Positions 31,676 to 42,000 of a DNA stretch of 64,000 bases are shown in pieces. The notes under the pieces are model-generated. The model did no database searches. It was not told the DNA's origin and saw nothing but the letters and a program-made list of their open reading frames with translations. The DNA lies in the NCBI GenBank assembly GCA_951799405.1, contig OX637342.1, positions 16,353,298 to 16,417,297 on the forward strand. The letters are read 5' to 3'. How positions within the stretch are numbered: position 1 is the first letter of the stretch; each line of letters opens with the position of its first letter. The position numbers and the translations under genes were made by a program. Source of the DNA: Agapetus fuscipes (Eukaryota > Arthropoda > Insecta > Trichoptera > Glossosomatidae).

Positions 31676-33520
31676 CTAATCACACACAAATGGTTTAGGG
31701 CCAGAGTGTCTTAGTTTATGTGTTTTCAAAGAATGTGACTGTAAAGCTTTATAATCACACTTATCACATGCAAATCTTTTATATCCAGAGTGTGTTAGTT
31801 CATGTGTTTTCAAATTACCAATGTATACAGTCTTATAATCACACTGATTACAAGCAAATGGTTTATGGCCAGAGTGTGTTAGTTTATGTGTTTTCAAAGT
31901 ACGTGACTGTGTAGCTTTGTAATCACACTGATCACATGCAAATGGTTTATGCCAAGAGTGTGTTAGTTTATGTCTTTTCAAATGACCTGATTGTGTAGCT
32001 TTATAATCACATTGATCACAAGCAAATGGTTTATTTCGAGAGTGTGTTAGTTCATGATTTTTCAAATTACCTGATTGTGTAGCTTTATAATCACATTGAT
32101 CACATGCAAATGGTTTATAGCCAGAGTGTGTTAGTTCATGATTTTTCAAATTACCTGATTGTGTAGCTTTATAATCACATTGATCACATGCAAATGGTTT
32201 AATGCCAGAGTGTGTAAGTTTATGTGATATCAAAGTTTGTAAAGCTGTAGCTTTATAATCACACTGATCGCAACCAAATGGTTTATGCCCAGAGTGTGTT
32301 AGTTTATGTGATTTCAAGTTAGCTGTCTGTGAAGCTTTATAATCACACTGATCACATGCAAATGGTTTATGTCCAGAGTGTGTTAGTTTATGTCTTTTCA
32401 AAGTACCTAACTGTGAAGCTTTATAATCACACTGATCACATGCAAATGGTTTATGGCCAGAGTGTGTTAGGTTATGTCTTTTAAAATTAGCTGCCTGTGA
32501 ACCTTTGTAATCACACTGATCACATGCAAATGGTTTATGTCCAGAGTGTGTTAGTTTATGTCTTTTCAAAGTACCTAACTGTGAAGCTTTAAAATTACAC
32601 TGATCACATGCAAATGGTTTATTGCCAGAGTGTGTAAGTTTATGTGATTTCAAAGTTTGTAAAGCTGTAGCTCTATAATCACACTGATCACAAGCAAATG
32701 GTTTATGTCCAGAATGTGTTAGTTTATGTGATTTCAAACAACTTAGTGTTGTAGTTTTATAATCACATTTATCACATGCAAATGGTTTATGTCCAGAGTG
32801 TGTTAGTTTATGTGATTTCAAAGTTTTTAAAGCTGTAGCTTTATAATCACACCGATCACAACCAAATGGTTTATGCCCAGAGTGTGTTAGTTTATGTGAA
32901 TTCAACTTAGCTGCCTGTGAAGCTTTATAATCACACTGATCACATGCAAATGGTTTATATCCAGATTGTGTTAGTTTATGTCTTTTCAAAGTATCTGACA
33001 CTGAAGCTTTAACTTTTTGTGATTTCAAATTGCCTTTCACATCCCCTTGTTCACCTCTAATGTTAGTACTGGTTTCCTGTTGATCTGTTGAGGTGGATGG
33101 CCCGCTCTCTGAGGGTGTGTGTCTGTGATGGTGGCTCTTGCTTGTCCCAGCGTGCTCCAGCTCGCAGCAACTGAACAACTGATGGATCCTCAACAGTTTC
33201 TTTTGATTGGCCTTGTAGCTGCAGGCATGGCACACATGTTCCAACCTGACTGGATCATCTGAATACCGCGCAATGTCGATTCTGTCCACAACTTCGCAGG
33301 ATTCCTTCATTAAGCCATAAGGTGGAGGGGCAGAGTCCTCTCTCTTTATATTTCCCATTACTGAGTCCTCAGCTTCCCATTCCTCCTCACGAGCCTGTCT
33401 CTCTTGCTTCACGTCGCTCTCTTCAATGTCGATTTGTTCACGCGAGTGCAATAGTTGTGCATCTATAGCCCCCGAGACCAGCTCCTTCTCAAGTTTCACA
33501 ACTGTTTCCATTTTAATCAT
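31676..33520 (-). CDS. C2H2 zinc-finger protein, 15 intact fingers
   Basis: Single-exon frame of 614 aa from ATG 33520 (MIKMETVVKLEKELVSG). A longer frame from 33622 reaches into the upstream 287-bp palindrome and is not favoured. The acidic N-terminus (DIEESDVKQERQAREEEWEA) is followed by one atypical finger (CHACSYKANQKKLLRIHQLF), a Ser/Thr/His-rich linker, a degenerate half-finger, and 15 fingers of CDQCDYKxxxxxxLKxHKLTH form (C-x2-C-x12-H-x3-H) with HSGHKPFAC linkers. It stops inside finger 16 (KPFVCD, TAG). Such arrays bind DNA in the nucleus. Finger sequences are so alike that the array has been recently expanded or homogenised. Targets are unknown. The truncated end and carried context leave its activity open. 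Confidence 0.9.
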   Translation of the reverse strand: MIKMETVVKLEKELVSGAIDAQLLHSREQIDIEESDVKQERQAREEEWEAEDSVMGNIKREDSAPPPYGLMKESCEVVDRIDIARYSDDPVRLEHVCHACSYKANQKKLLRIHQLFSCCELEHAGTSKSHHHRHTPSESGPSTSTDQQETSTNIRGEQGDVKGNLKSQKVKASVSDTLKRHKLTQSGYKPFACDQCDYKASQAAKLNSHKLTHSGHKPFGCDRCDYKATALKTLKSHKLTHSGHKPFACDKCDYKTTTLSCLKSHKLTHSGHKPFACDQCDYRATALQTLKSHKLTHSGNKPFACDQCNFKASQLGTLKRHKLTHSGHKPFACDQCDYKGSQAANFKRHNLTHSGHKPFACDQCDYKASQLGTLKRHKLTHSGHKPFACDQCDYKASQTANLKSHKLTHSGHKPFGCDQCDYKATALQTLISHKLTHSGIKPFACDQCDYKATQSGNLKNHELTHSGYKPFACDQCDYKATQSGNLKNHELTHSRNKPFACDQCDYKATQSGHLKRHKLTHSWHKPFACDQCDYKATQSRTLKTHKLTHSGHKPFACNQCDYKTVYIGNLKTHELTHSGYKRFACDKCDYKALQSHSLKTHKLRHSGPKPFVCD

Positions 33521-33595
33521 TTTTAAAAAACAGAAACCTAACATGAAAATCACAAAGTAAAAACACGAAAATTCACCAATGTGCAGACAGCCTGA

Positions 33596-33882
33596 TGGGG
33601 CGTCCACACGCTTGCCAACCATTCACAAGTCAAGCGCACAGTGTGTCGTCTAGAACATGCTAGCTGGACAAAATTTTGTCTAATGGACTCATTTTGTCCA
33701 GCTAGCATGTTCTAGACGACACACTGTGCGCTTGGCTACAAGGCAAGCGCACAGTGTGTCGTCTAGAACATGCTAGCTGGACAAAATTAGTCCATTAGAC
33801 AAATTTTTGTCCAGCTAGCATGTTCTAGACGACACACTGTGCGCTTGACTTGTGAATGGTTGGCAAGCGTGTGGACGCCCCA
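33596..33882. mobile_element. 287-bp multi-palindromic foldback element, copy 1
   Basis: Outer arms TGGGGCGTCCACACGCTTGC and their complement enclose two inner hairpins. The core CAGTGTGTCGTCTAGAACAT therefore appears four times in alternating orientation. Flanked by TGA on both sides (33593-33595, 33883-33885). A copy of exactly equal length is at 59673-59959. It starts 76 bases upstream of the zinc-finger ATG. Confidence 0.9.
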
Positions 33883-33885
33883 TGA

Positions 33886-34611
33886 CAGCTGAGCACAGAG
33901 TATAGGTTTATAGAGAGCTGAGTTCCTAATATTTCTTTGTATTTCCGGTTTTATCGAGATACTAACACCACGTAGTGTTAAGAGCATTATCCACGACGTG
34001 TGCGTGTACGTGTGAGTGTGTTAGTGCACTTATACACACGCGCTATGCCATGCTCCTATAATATTATCTCATATTATTATTCCATACCTACTCCCATTTC
34101 GTACAAAAAATAAAACAAAAAGTGAATATTTACGTGTTTTATTTATTGGCAGATAAGATACAAGATCAGATACAAAATATTATGTTTTTTTAAAATCTAT
34201 TGTTGTATCAGAAATATAACATAAAGTAGGTATGTAGGAATAGTTTAAGACAGTTTTCTATTTTGGTACAAAAGTTATTGATTGGCAGGTCAGTGAGGTT
34301 GACAACATATCCTTTAAAAAAAATGGTTGATTTATGCCAATTGAGGGAAAGGCGGCCAAATTATCAAATTACTTTCCTTATATGGGTATAATAATTGCAA
34401 TTAACCAACATAATATGGTTGATTGCGCATGTGCATGAGGCGCGGACTCAAAAATTTAATTCATCTTTGCAATTTTCAATCAAAATATCCTTATTTTAAG
34501 AATTTTTGGACCTTGGTAAGCAATTATTATAGTAACAATGATTTATTTTGACACTTTTCTCCAAAATCACAACACAACAAAATCACAAAACATTTTTTCA
34601 CATTTTTCACG
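33886..34611. other. Unassigned stretch
   Basis: Bases 33895-33917 repeat the ACAGAGTATAGGTTTATAGA end motif of the 0.8-kb element, flanked by AGCTGAG on both sides. The rest is AT-rich without features. Confidence 0.45.
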
Positions 34612-34700
34612 GGTGTATAGTCTAGTGGTTGACGCCACAGACTCAATATGCGAAGGTCTTGAGTTCGGTTCCCAGCGGAGAACATAAACAGCGTTCAGCA
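34612..34700 (+). repeat. tRNA-like SINE head fragment
   Basis: GTGTATAGTCTAGTGGTTGA (A-box type) and TTGAGTTCGGTTCCCAGCGG (B-box type) spaced as in a tRNA, but without a closing acceptor stem. Probably a diverged SINE C relative. Confidence 0.5.
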
Positions 34701-35130
34701 AATGAATAAAATAACAATACACATGCCATTTTATGAGTAGCGGTCCATATAATCTTCCCGGCGGATTTCTTATAATTTTTCTTCGGAGTGGAAGCGGCAA
34801 TACACGTACATTGGTTCAAGTTGAAACCATTGTTGAAACATGGACCGCTTTCACCTGCGGCGCTTGAAATTTTCTGGTCGAGAAAAACATCCCACCTGCA
34901 AAAAAACAATATGATAAAATATCGTATCCGATGTTTGAAATGAACTTCACCATACAATAATAAGTGTAATATTACCTTCTCTACGAGAAAAACTTGCAGC
35001 GATGGAATATAATGTCCTTTTTACAGAATATTTCACGTTTTTAGATCGAAAACAAACTTTTTAACTCCGCGTGGAATCTGCTCTGGGGGGAAGTACATGC
35101 AAACCACAGAGTATGTATGCAAACCACAGA
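34701..35130. other. Unassigned stretch
   Basis: A 104-codon minus frame (34643-34957) has no recognisable motif. No gene called. Confidence 0.4.
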
Positions 35131-35623
35131 CAGTGTTGCCACCTTAGTTTTAGTAATGGGGGCAATTGAAGAAGCTAAAAAGGGCAGATCGGGCTAAAAG
35201 GAGCACAAAAAGAGTCGGTGTAAAAAAAGGCTAAAAAAACACCTGGACTAATGATTTCAATTACTTATGTATTTATTTTTTAGTTTGAATCACAATAATT
35301 TTTTTCAAAATTAGTTTCAAAAATTAAAAATATTAGTTATTTTACAAACTAAAATTAACAAATTTTCCGTTTAGAATCATTTAGTTGCCATAATCGAACA
35401 AATGGTATCTACCAAAAAAAAATATATATATATATGACAAAAATTGCGAAAGTTCGATGTTATCGCGATGTTAGCATGGCGCAAATTTCAGATTTTCGTA
35501 CAATATTTTTAAGTAAATGAAAAGGGCTAGATAGCCCTTTTCGGGCTAAATCATTAAACAACGAGTTCACCTACAGTAAAAAGTGCTAGATCTAGCCCCA
35601 AAAGGGCTAAGGTGGCAACACTG
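35131..35623 (+). mobile_element. hAT-like MITE (family E), right boundary copy
   Basis: Same ends and orientation as 25812-26369. Followed at 35624-35631 by CTGACAGC. Confidence 0.8.
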
Positions 35624-35631
35624 CTGACAGC

Positions 35632-36001
35632 AACATTCAAAACTTCTTTTTTTTCTTTGGAAATTATTTTTCTATTCACACATCAAAATTGTGAAAGTAA
35701 TGTGCAACTATCGAGTGCGCGTAGCCGAAGTAATTTCTTGCGACGTCAGACATTTTTGTCTCGACAAGTTCAGAAACATAACTTTTTAAAATTGAAAATA
35801 ACCAGTGATTAATAATACATAAAATTATTTATAATTCAAAATCTTCCCGTGACCTTAATCTAGTTGTGCTGAACATTATCAAAGTCGCAGTTTGCTTTCG
35901 CCTTGGGGGTGAATAATTCCCGTGAAAAAATCAACTGTCAAATGGTGAACAGCTAATATTGTGACAGCTGACGTTTTTATTAATTCTTTTGAGTGAAAAT
36001 A
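35632..36001. other. Upstream and 5' UTR region of the IAP gene
   Basis: No repeat identified. The start codon at 36002 follows AGTGAAAATA. A promoter must lie here or further up, but no TATA box stands out. Confidence 0.45.
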
Positions 36002-39000
36002 ATGAATAATGAGGAAAGCAGGCTCCGCACGTTCAGGAACTGGCCACCGACGCTAGAAGTAGAGCCCGTGACGATCGCAAAGGCGGGATTTTTCTATACA
36101 GGGCAGGGAGTGGAGGTGCAATGCTTCCGATGTGGAGGGAAGATTTCAGAATGGAATCCCGGTGACCAGGTGCGTATCTTTACTTCCACATTGATGATGA
36201 TGATGATTTGTAGAGCGCCGTTTCGTAACCTCTGTCAGAGCAAGGCCGTTCTCAGCATTGACGCGGCGAAAAGCTGGGTCTTCACTTCCTGCTTGAAGGA
36301 TTCCACACTTTTCCTGAGGTTTAAGTAAATATCTATATAATTTCTCAAAATATAGTGCATCCAATTGTCCATATAAAATATCCACTATTTTTTAACTAAA
36401 ACGTGTTTCCATACTAACAAGCATTCCATATTGTGCAATATGGTTTTAAAGTGTTTTCAGCTGCAAAATAAAAAGTGATGCAATTTTGCATGTATTTAAA
36501 AAGCAGTTGTGTTTGAAGTCCTTGTATTTTACATTCACTCGGTATACCTCCTCCATTCTTCACAATTTAACCCGTAACTGGCAAGGTGGTTTTTTAGTCA
36601 CGTAACTGGCAAGGTGGTTCCTTTCGGGAACCGTTTTTGTTTTATGCCTACTTTAGCTATTTCGGTACCTTCTACAATAAATAATACTTGAGTATGTTAA
36701 ATAGACTTAATTGAATCACCCATATTAAAATTTAATCAAAACAATGTCAATAAAGGTATAAAAATAAACAAATGCTAACCACAGCTGGAATATAGCAAAA
36801 ACTGCCTCTTTTGGTAAAAAAAAATACTTGTGGTAACTCTAAAGAATTAAAACTACTTTTTCTTGCATAATCTATGAGTTAACATGTGACTCTTCACAAA
36901 ACATAAAAAACATTGACTCAAGGTCATTGCACAACAAAACCTGCAAGGGGGTCTCTAGGTACATTTTTCACACTCAATGCAGACATTGGCTCGGCATTCA
37001 TTGCACATTGGTTTCTTACACACACTGCAAGTAGACCAGGTTTGCTTATTATTACCTCAAGGACATATCCCACACCTTGTGTGTTTCTTCAAAGTCGATG
37101 TTGACGGCTCTGGTGGAACTTCTTTCTCCAGATACACTCAGACAATCCGTCAGACAATCTCCAGAGATTGTCTGACGGATTTGTCGCGGAATTTTAGTGT
37201 TTAGCAGTCTCTTGTTCAGATGAGGTTCCAGAAGGCTGCGACTTAGGTTTTTGATGAAGCCAAATCGCGTGAGATCTGGATTTCCAGGGAAAGACTAGAA
37301 GATGACTTTTGCGTTCACCAGGGATATGTTCAGTACCTAGCGCAAAAAAAATGTCCATTCGCTATACTCTGTATATTACTCTGTAAATACGTTCGCTATA
37401 CTCACTGAGCTTCATTGACATAGGTTTGGATGCCATTTCTACAAACATAAAGAAAAAAAAAAAAAAAAAAACAACAAGAAAAAGTTTCCTGAGGGCAAGG
37501 TGGTTCCCTAAAGGAACCAAAAAAAGTTTAAATCGTCATAACACAAATGCACTCACTTCGATAAAGACACCCTTCCGCGTGCCAAGCAGATGGCCAACTG
37601 GCGAGGCATACCTAGGGTATCAGCCCGCTACCTGCAAAGGCACCAGCTAGGCGCGTTTTTTGCAGCCCTTCTGGTTCCCCAGGGGAACCTGGTTGCCAGT
37701 CACGGGTTAATTAAAAGACAACACAACACTACGCAGCTAACATCCCTGCTACAAAGGATCAGGACATCAGCCGCCACATCACCGACACCCACATCTCTGC
37801 GAGATTCTTACAAGTATCATAGACCCTAGGATTCTGGAGTCTCCCGCATAAAAAAAATCATCAAGCCATGCTTTTGTATATCTTTCATTGTCCTGTGAGG
37901 CCGGCCCCCTTACCCGTAATTCATAAACCTTTGCCAAAGACCGGTCATCAAAAGGTCCATCCAGCCTTACAGCAACTGGGTCTTGCTTGAGAATTGGCGC
38001 TTTGTAGCGACGACGACCAAGCTCGTGAAAAGGTCGAAAGCTCAATTGGTAGAATGCCGAGAGAAAGGGTTCGATCCCAAGGTTTACTCAGCCTTCACAA
38101 AAATAAAAACCAGCCCCCCCGGGAGTTGGGAAACCCCCACTTCAACTGAAAGTGGTTGGTGTTTGGCATAAAAAAAACAGATCCCGAATCGCCACATGCG
38201 ACCCCCTCGGGGATAACGCAGGCAAGAAATTACACTATATGTGTAGCTTCGTTGCGAGTCCCCTTTTCCTTTCACATTTCCTCTGTAGGTATTAACACTT
38301 TTTCAATTCCATTGATTGTAGAGGCATTTACTTTATAATATTTCATCTTCCAAGATAAAAAAAAATACAACTAATTTTGTTTTCGATTGCATCATGTGTA
38401 TTAAGTTCCATGACCGGTTTCAGTTTCCCATTATTCTCTGGTTCTGTTGTTAAAATTTTAGGTTATGTCGCGTCACCGGAGATTGGACCCGCAGTGCCCT
38501 TTTGTTCTGAACCCCGCCACCTCCGGGGATGTCCCCATTCCCCTGCCGGGGGAGCCCCCAGCGTCCACCGCAGTCCCTGCGCCCCCTGTCTCGGCACCAG
38601 CTGCGGCAGACCCCACGGAGGAGGCTGTGGAAACCAACAGAGATGAGATATACAAGAATGATTCTGTGCGATTGCTGTCTTTCATACATTGGCCGGTAAG
38701 TGTAAACTTGGAATGATTCACTAGCAGAAGAATCGCCTCAGTCTTTAAGTGCATTTGTAATCCTTTATTTAATTGTTGTATTTAACTTGTATATTTTATA
38801 CTGCTGGTCACGCATTGCGAAATAGGGAGTCCACAAGAGGAGATACAAGACTATAAAACATCTTCAAAAATTTGGTGTATTTGCAACGCAAATATTTCAA
38901 CATTTTTCCGTGTGGTTTCCGAAGGGGTTGCATGTGGCATATGAAACTTATTTATTTTTACAGGTAAGAGGGCTGGCCTTACGCCAACCACTTCAATTGA

Positions 39001-42000
39001 AGTGGATATTTTCACAGCTCAAGAGGGGGCTGTTTCTCATTTCTTTTTAAAGCTGAGTAAACCTTGCCTACATTATTTATTTTTTGGGATACCATTTCTG
39101 ACACCGTCGGTGGCAATCGAGCCATAGCTCTTGGCATGGAATGAAAGCATTCTACTAATTGAGGTATCTACCAGACTTTTTGCCAGCTTGGTCCTCGCTA
39201 CAAAATGCCAACTCTCAAGTAAGACCCAATTGCTGCAAGCCTGGATAATGTTTAAAATGTAATGTTTTCAGGTGACTTACATATCCCGAGAGTCGCTGGC
39301 CTTGGCGGGCTTTTACTACCTGGGAGGGGACGAGGCTGTGGACAAGGTGAGGTGTGCGTGGTGCGGGGGCGAGCTGGAGAACTGGCTGAGGGGTGACAAG
39401 CCCATGCAGGAGCACCTGCGCCACTACCCACACTGCCAGTACGCCAGGGACAAGGCGCGCTCCTTCAACAGGTCACCAACTGTCACCTCATTCTAATCAC
39501 TTATACTTCTTGTAGTTTCCTGTTTTTTAAATTAATATTCCAGTTTGACAGACTGGAAAGCCGCAGCGGTATACAGGAGGTGTTGGGGCAAAGGCTGATG
39601 GAGGTCAAGGGGAAATATGAGCTGTAGGGACATGGAAGAAGAAGATTTTCGGCACCAACTTTTTGAATGTTCATTTTCATAAATTTAAATAAAAATTCAA
39701 TTCTTTGTTAAAATTCACTTATCAGTACCTTCTGTAGAGGCACCGTGCTCTTCTTCGACCTCTGCCTCCACCTCCTCCTGTCCTCTGCCACCGCTGTCCA
39801 GTGTGCAACTTGTAAAAGCTGGCCCGCATCCTTCCCTACTTCTTCAGCAGCTTCATAATAATAATAATATTAGGATGATTTATTTGGTGAACATTGTTTT
39901 TGTGGGTATCACACCTCAAGAGCCCTCTGCGAGCTTAGTCGTCGCTATAGAAAGTGCCAATTCTCAAGATAGACCCAGTTGCTGTAAGGTTAGATGGACC
40001 TTTGGTGACCGGTGTTTGGTAAAGGTATATGAATTGTTTAACCCAGCGAAGAGCAAACTTGAAAATACAATGGTATATTTTTGAGTTCCGCTGCTCTGCT
40101 CTGTCTTTTGACAATGCTGTCCAGGTCGCAACTTGTAAAAGCTGAGCCGCATCCTTCTCTACTGCAACAGCTTCATGTGTTGCCATAATCAAATGATGAT
40201 CGTCTTCCAGGACTGACATCACATCGTCGCAGGTGTGCAACAATGATCTTCTGATCCAGAGCAACATGTCGGAGCTGGGCATCCAGTCCCACAAAGTGGT
40301 CAGGCAACACAAATACTTCACCTACGAGTCCCGGCTGGCTTCCTTTGAGAATTGGCCGTCAACGTTGGTGCAAAAACCTGACACAATGGCAGCCGCCGGC
40401 TTCTATTATATCGGCTCAACAGATCAGGTATTTGGTGAAATTATTTGGTATTTTATGTGAAAGATTTAAACTACTCCATCTATTTTTTTATAGTTTACTA
40501 ATCAGAGGAACAGCTTCTTTCCCGAAGGGTTTGTATGTGGCATGTAGAACCTATTTATTTTTAAAAGTAAAGAAGTCAGCTATATGGCCACCGCGTCAGT
40601 TGAAGTGGGAGTTTTCCAGCTCTCTAGGGGGCTGGCTCTCATTTTTTGTGAAGGTTTATTCACCATGTAGGTGTTTATTCACCATGTAGGTGTTTATTCA
40701 CCATGTAGGTGTTTATTCACCATGTAGGTGTTTATTCACCATGTAGGTGTTTTGATTTTATTTTTGAAATATACACTGAAACAGGATATTTTTTTGATAA
40801 CCTTGGTGGTTATCGAACCTTAGCTCTCTGGTATGGAACGCAAGCGTTCTACCTACCACCTGAGGTTTCGACCAGACTACGAAAGTGGAAAGTAAGCATG
40901 GATTCAAAGGATCATAATAAGCTTTGTACGAGATCAGATTTCTTGGTCATACATTTTATTCCTCAGTTCAGAAAGATAGGATATTTTTTAGGATTTGTAG
41001 GTCTTCAATAAGATGGAATTCTGGGTTCAGCCAAGGCCCACCCAGTGCTGTCTAGCTCATGATGATGCAGAGATAAAAAAAAAATCAACGGTGATCTAAG
41101 CGCTGTTTTCTAAATATATTTGTTCTCTATGATCACTAGTTTGAACTCTAGGATAGTGAACTGTGACGCATAGGCTTCGCAAGGCTGAGCAACCTCAACC
41201 AACGTTGGTGATCGTGCTCTTTCGGTTTCGGGCCCAATGGCTTGGAACGAGTTGCCAGTTGAGGTGAGGAAAGAACAGGACAGGGCAAGCTTCAGGAGGA
41301 AGCTGAAGACGCACCTGTTTGAAAGGTCATACCCGGAATAAAGGGCCCTTGTGACTAAATTTTAGTGAAAACGGCGCTTCAGAAAAAAATAAACCAAATA
41401 TATATATATATATATATATGTCTGTTTCTCAAGCAGGCAGATGTAAAATTGGGAAGTGTTTTTGACAAATGTATTTAAAAAAAACTGAATTTATTTTTTA
41501 ATTATGCGCATTAAGGATAAGACAATGAAGGCTTACCATGATTAAGTTTTATAGCAAATTGTGATTGTATAACTGTCATTTTATGGCATTATTGTATTTT
41601 AAACACGTAATAAACATCATTATCCTTTGTTAGACTGCAATATGAGGAGATTATGATTATTTATCAGTTTTATATTATGTATTTGTATCTTTGAAGTTCT
41701 GTTGTTTTCTTTTTGTTTGCATTGTGTTCTGTTTTATTTTACACTTGTGGCTGTGTATCCCTATGCATTTTGTTAAATTTGCTTTAATCTGGCAAGCAAT
41801 AGGAGGTGTTCTTTTCAGGCTAGCTAGGGCCCGAAATCTCAACGGGGGTCGGTATATCTTACCGTATCTATTTGAAAATAGGACGGAATACAAGATGATG
41901 GCGCATCAACATCTGATTCATCATTTTATATACAACAGCGATTAGCTGTTCACAGACGACCATGTTCTAACGCTTGCTTTCTACTTGTATGATTGGTAGA

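Larger units (their letters stand above)
25812..35623. mobile_element. Candidate composite hAT-type transposon carrying a zinc-finger gene
   Basis: Two direct copies of a non-coding element (25812-26369 and 35131-35623) bound 8.8 kb. The outermost ends are inverted, CAGTGTTGCCACCTTAG at left and CTAAGGTGGCAACACTG at right, and have hAT character. The 8 bases outside both outer ends are identical: CTGACAGC at 25804-25811 and 35624-35631. Inner flanks (AGCCACTC after copy 1, ACCACAGA before copy 2) do not match these or each other. That is the pattern expected when the outer ends of two elements were mobilised together. Homologous integration of a circle into an existing element would also give it. 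Cargo: zinc-finger gene, hAT insertion, 0.8-kb element and 287-bp palindrome. Confidence 0.55.

Noticed and set aside
31319..33520. CRISPR-like array (regular ~84-bp repeats)
   Set aside because: The periodicity is that of C2H2 finger codons in a eukaryotic zinc-finger gene.
33521..33622. Upstream start (34 extra codons) for the zinc-finger protein
   Set aside because: The extension runs into the 287-bp mobile palindrome and encodes a hydrophobic stretch unlike the rest. ATG 33520 is the better start.
35993..36001. IAP start at GTG 35993
   Set aside because: Not an ATG. The in-frame ATG at 36002 precedes the BIR1 domain directly.
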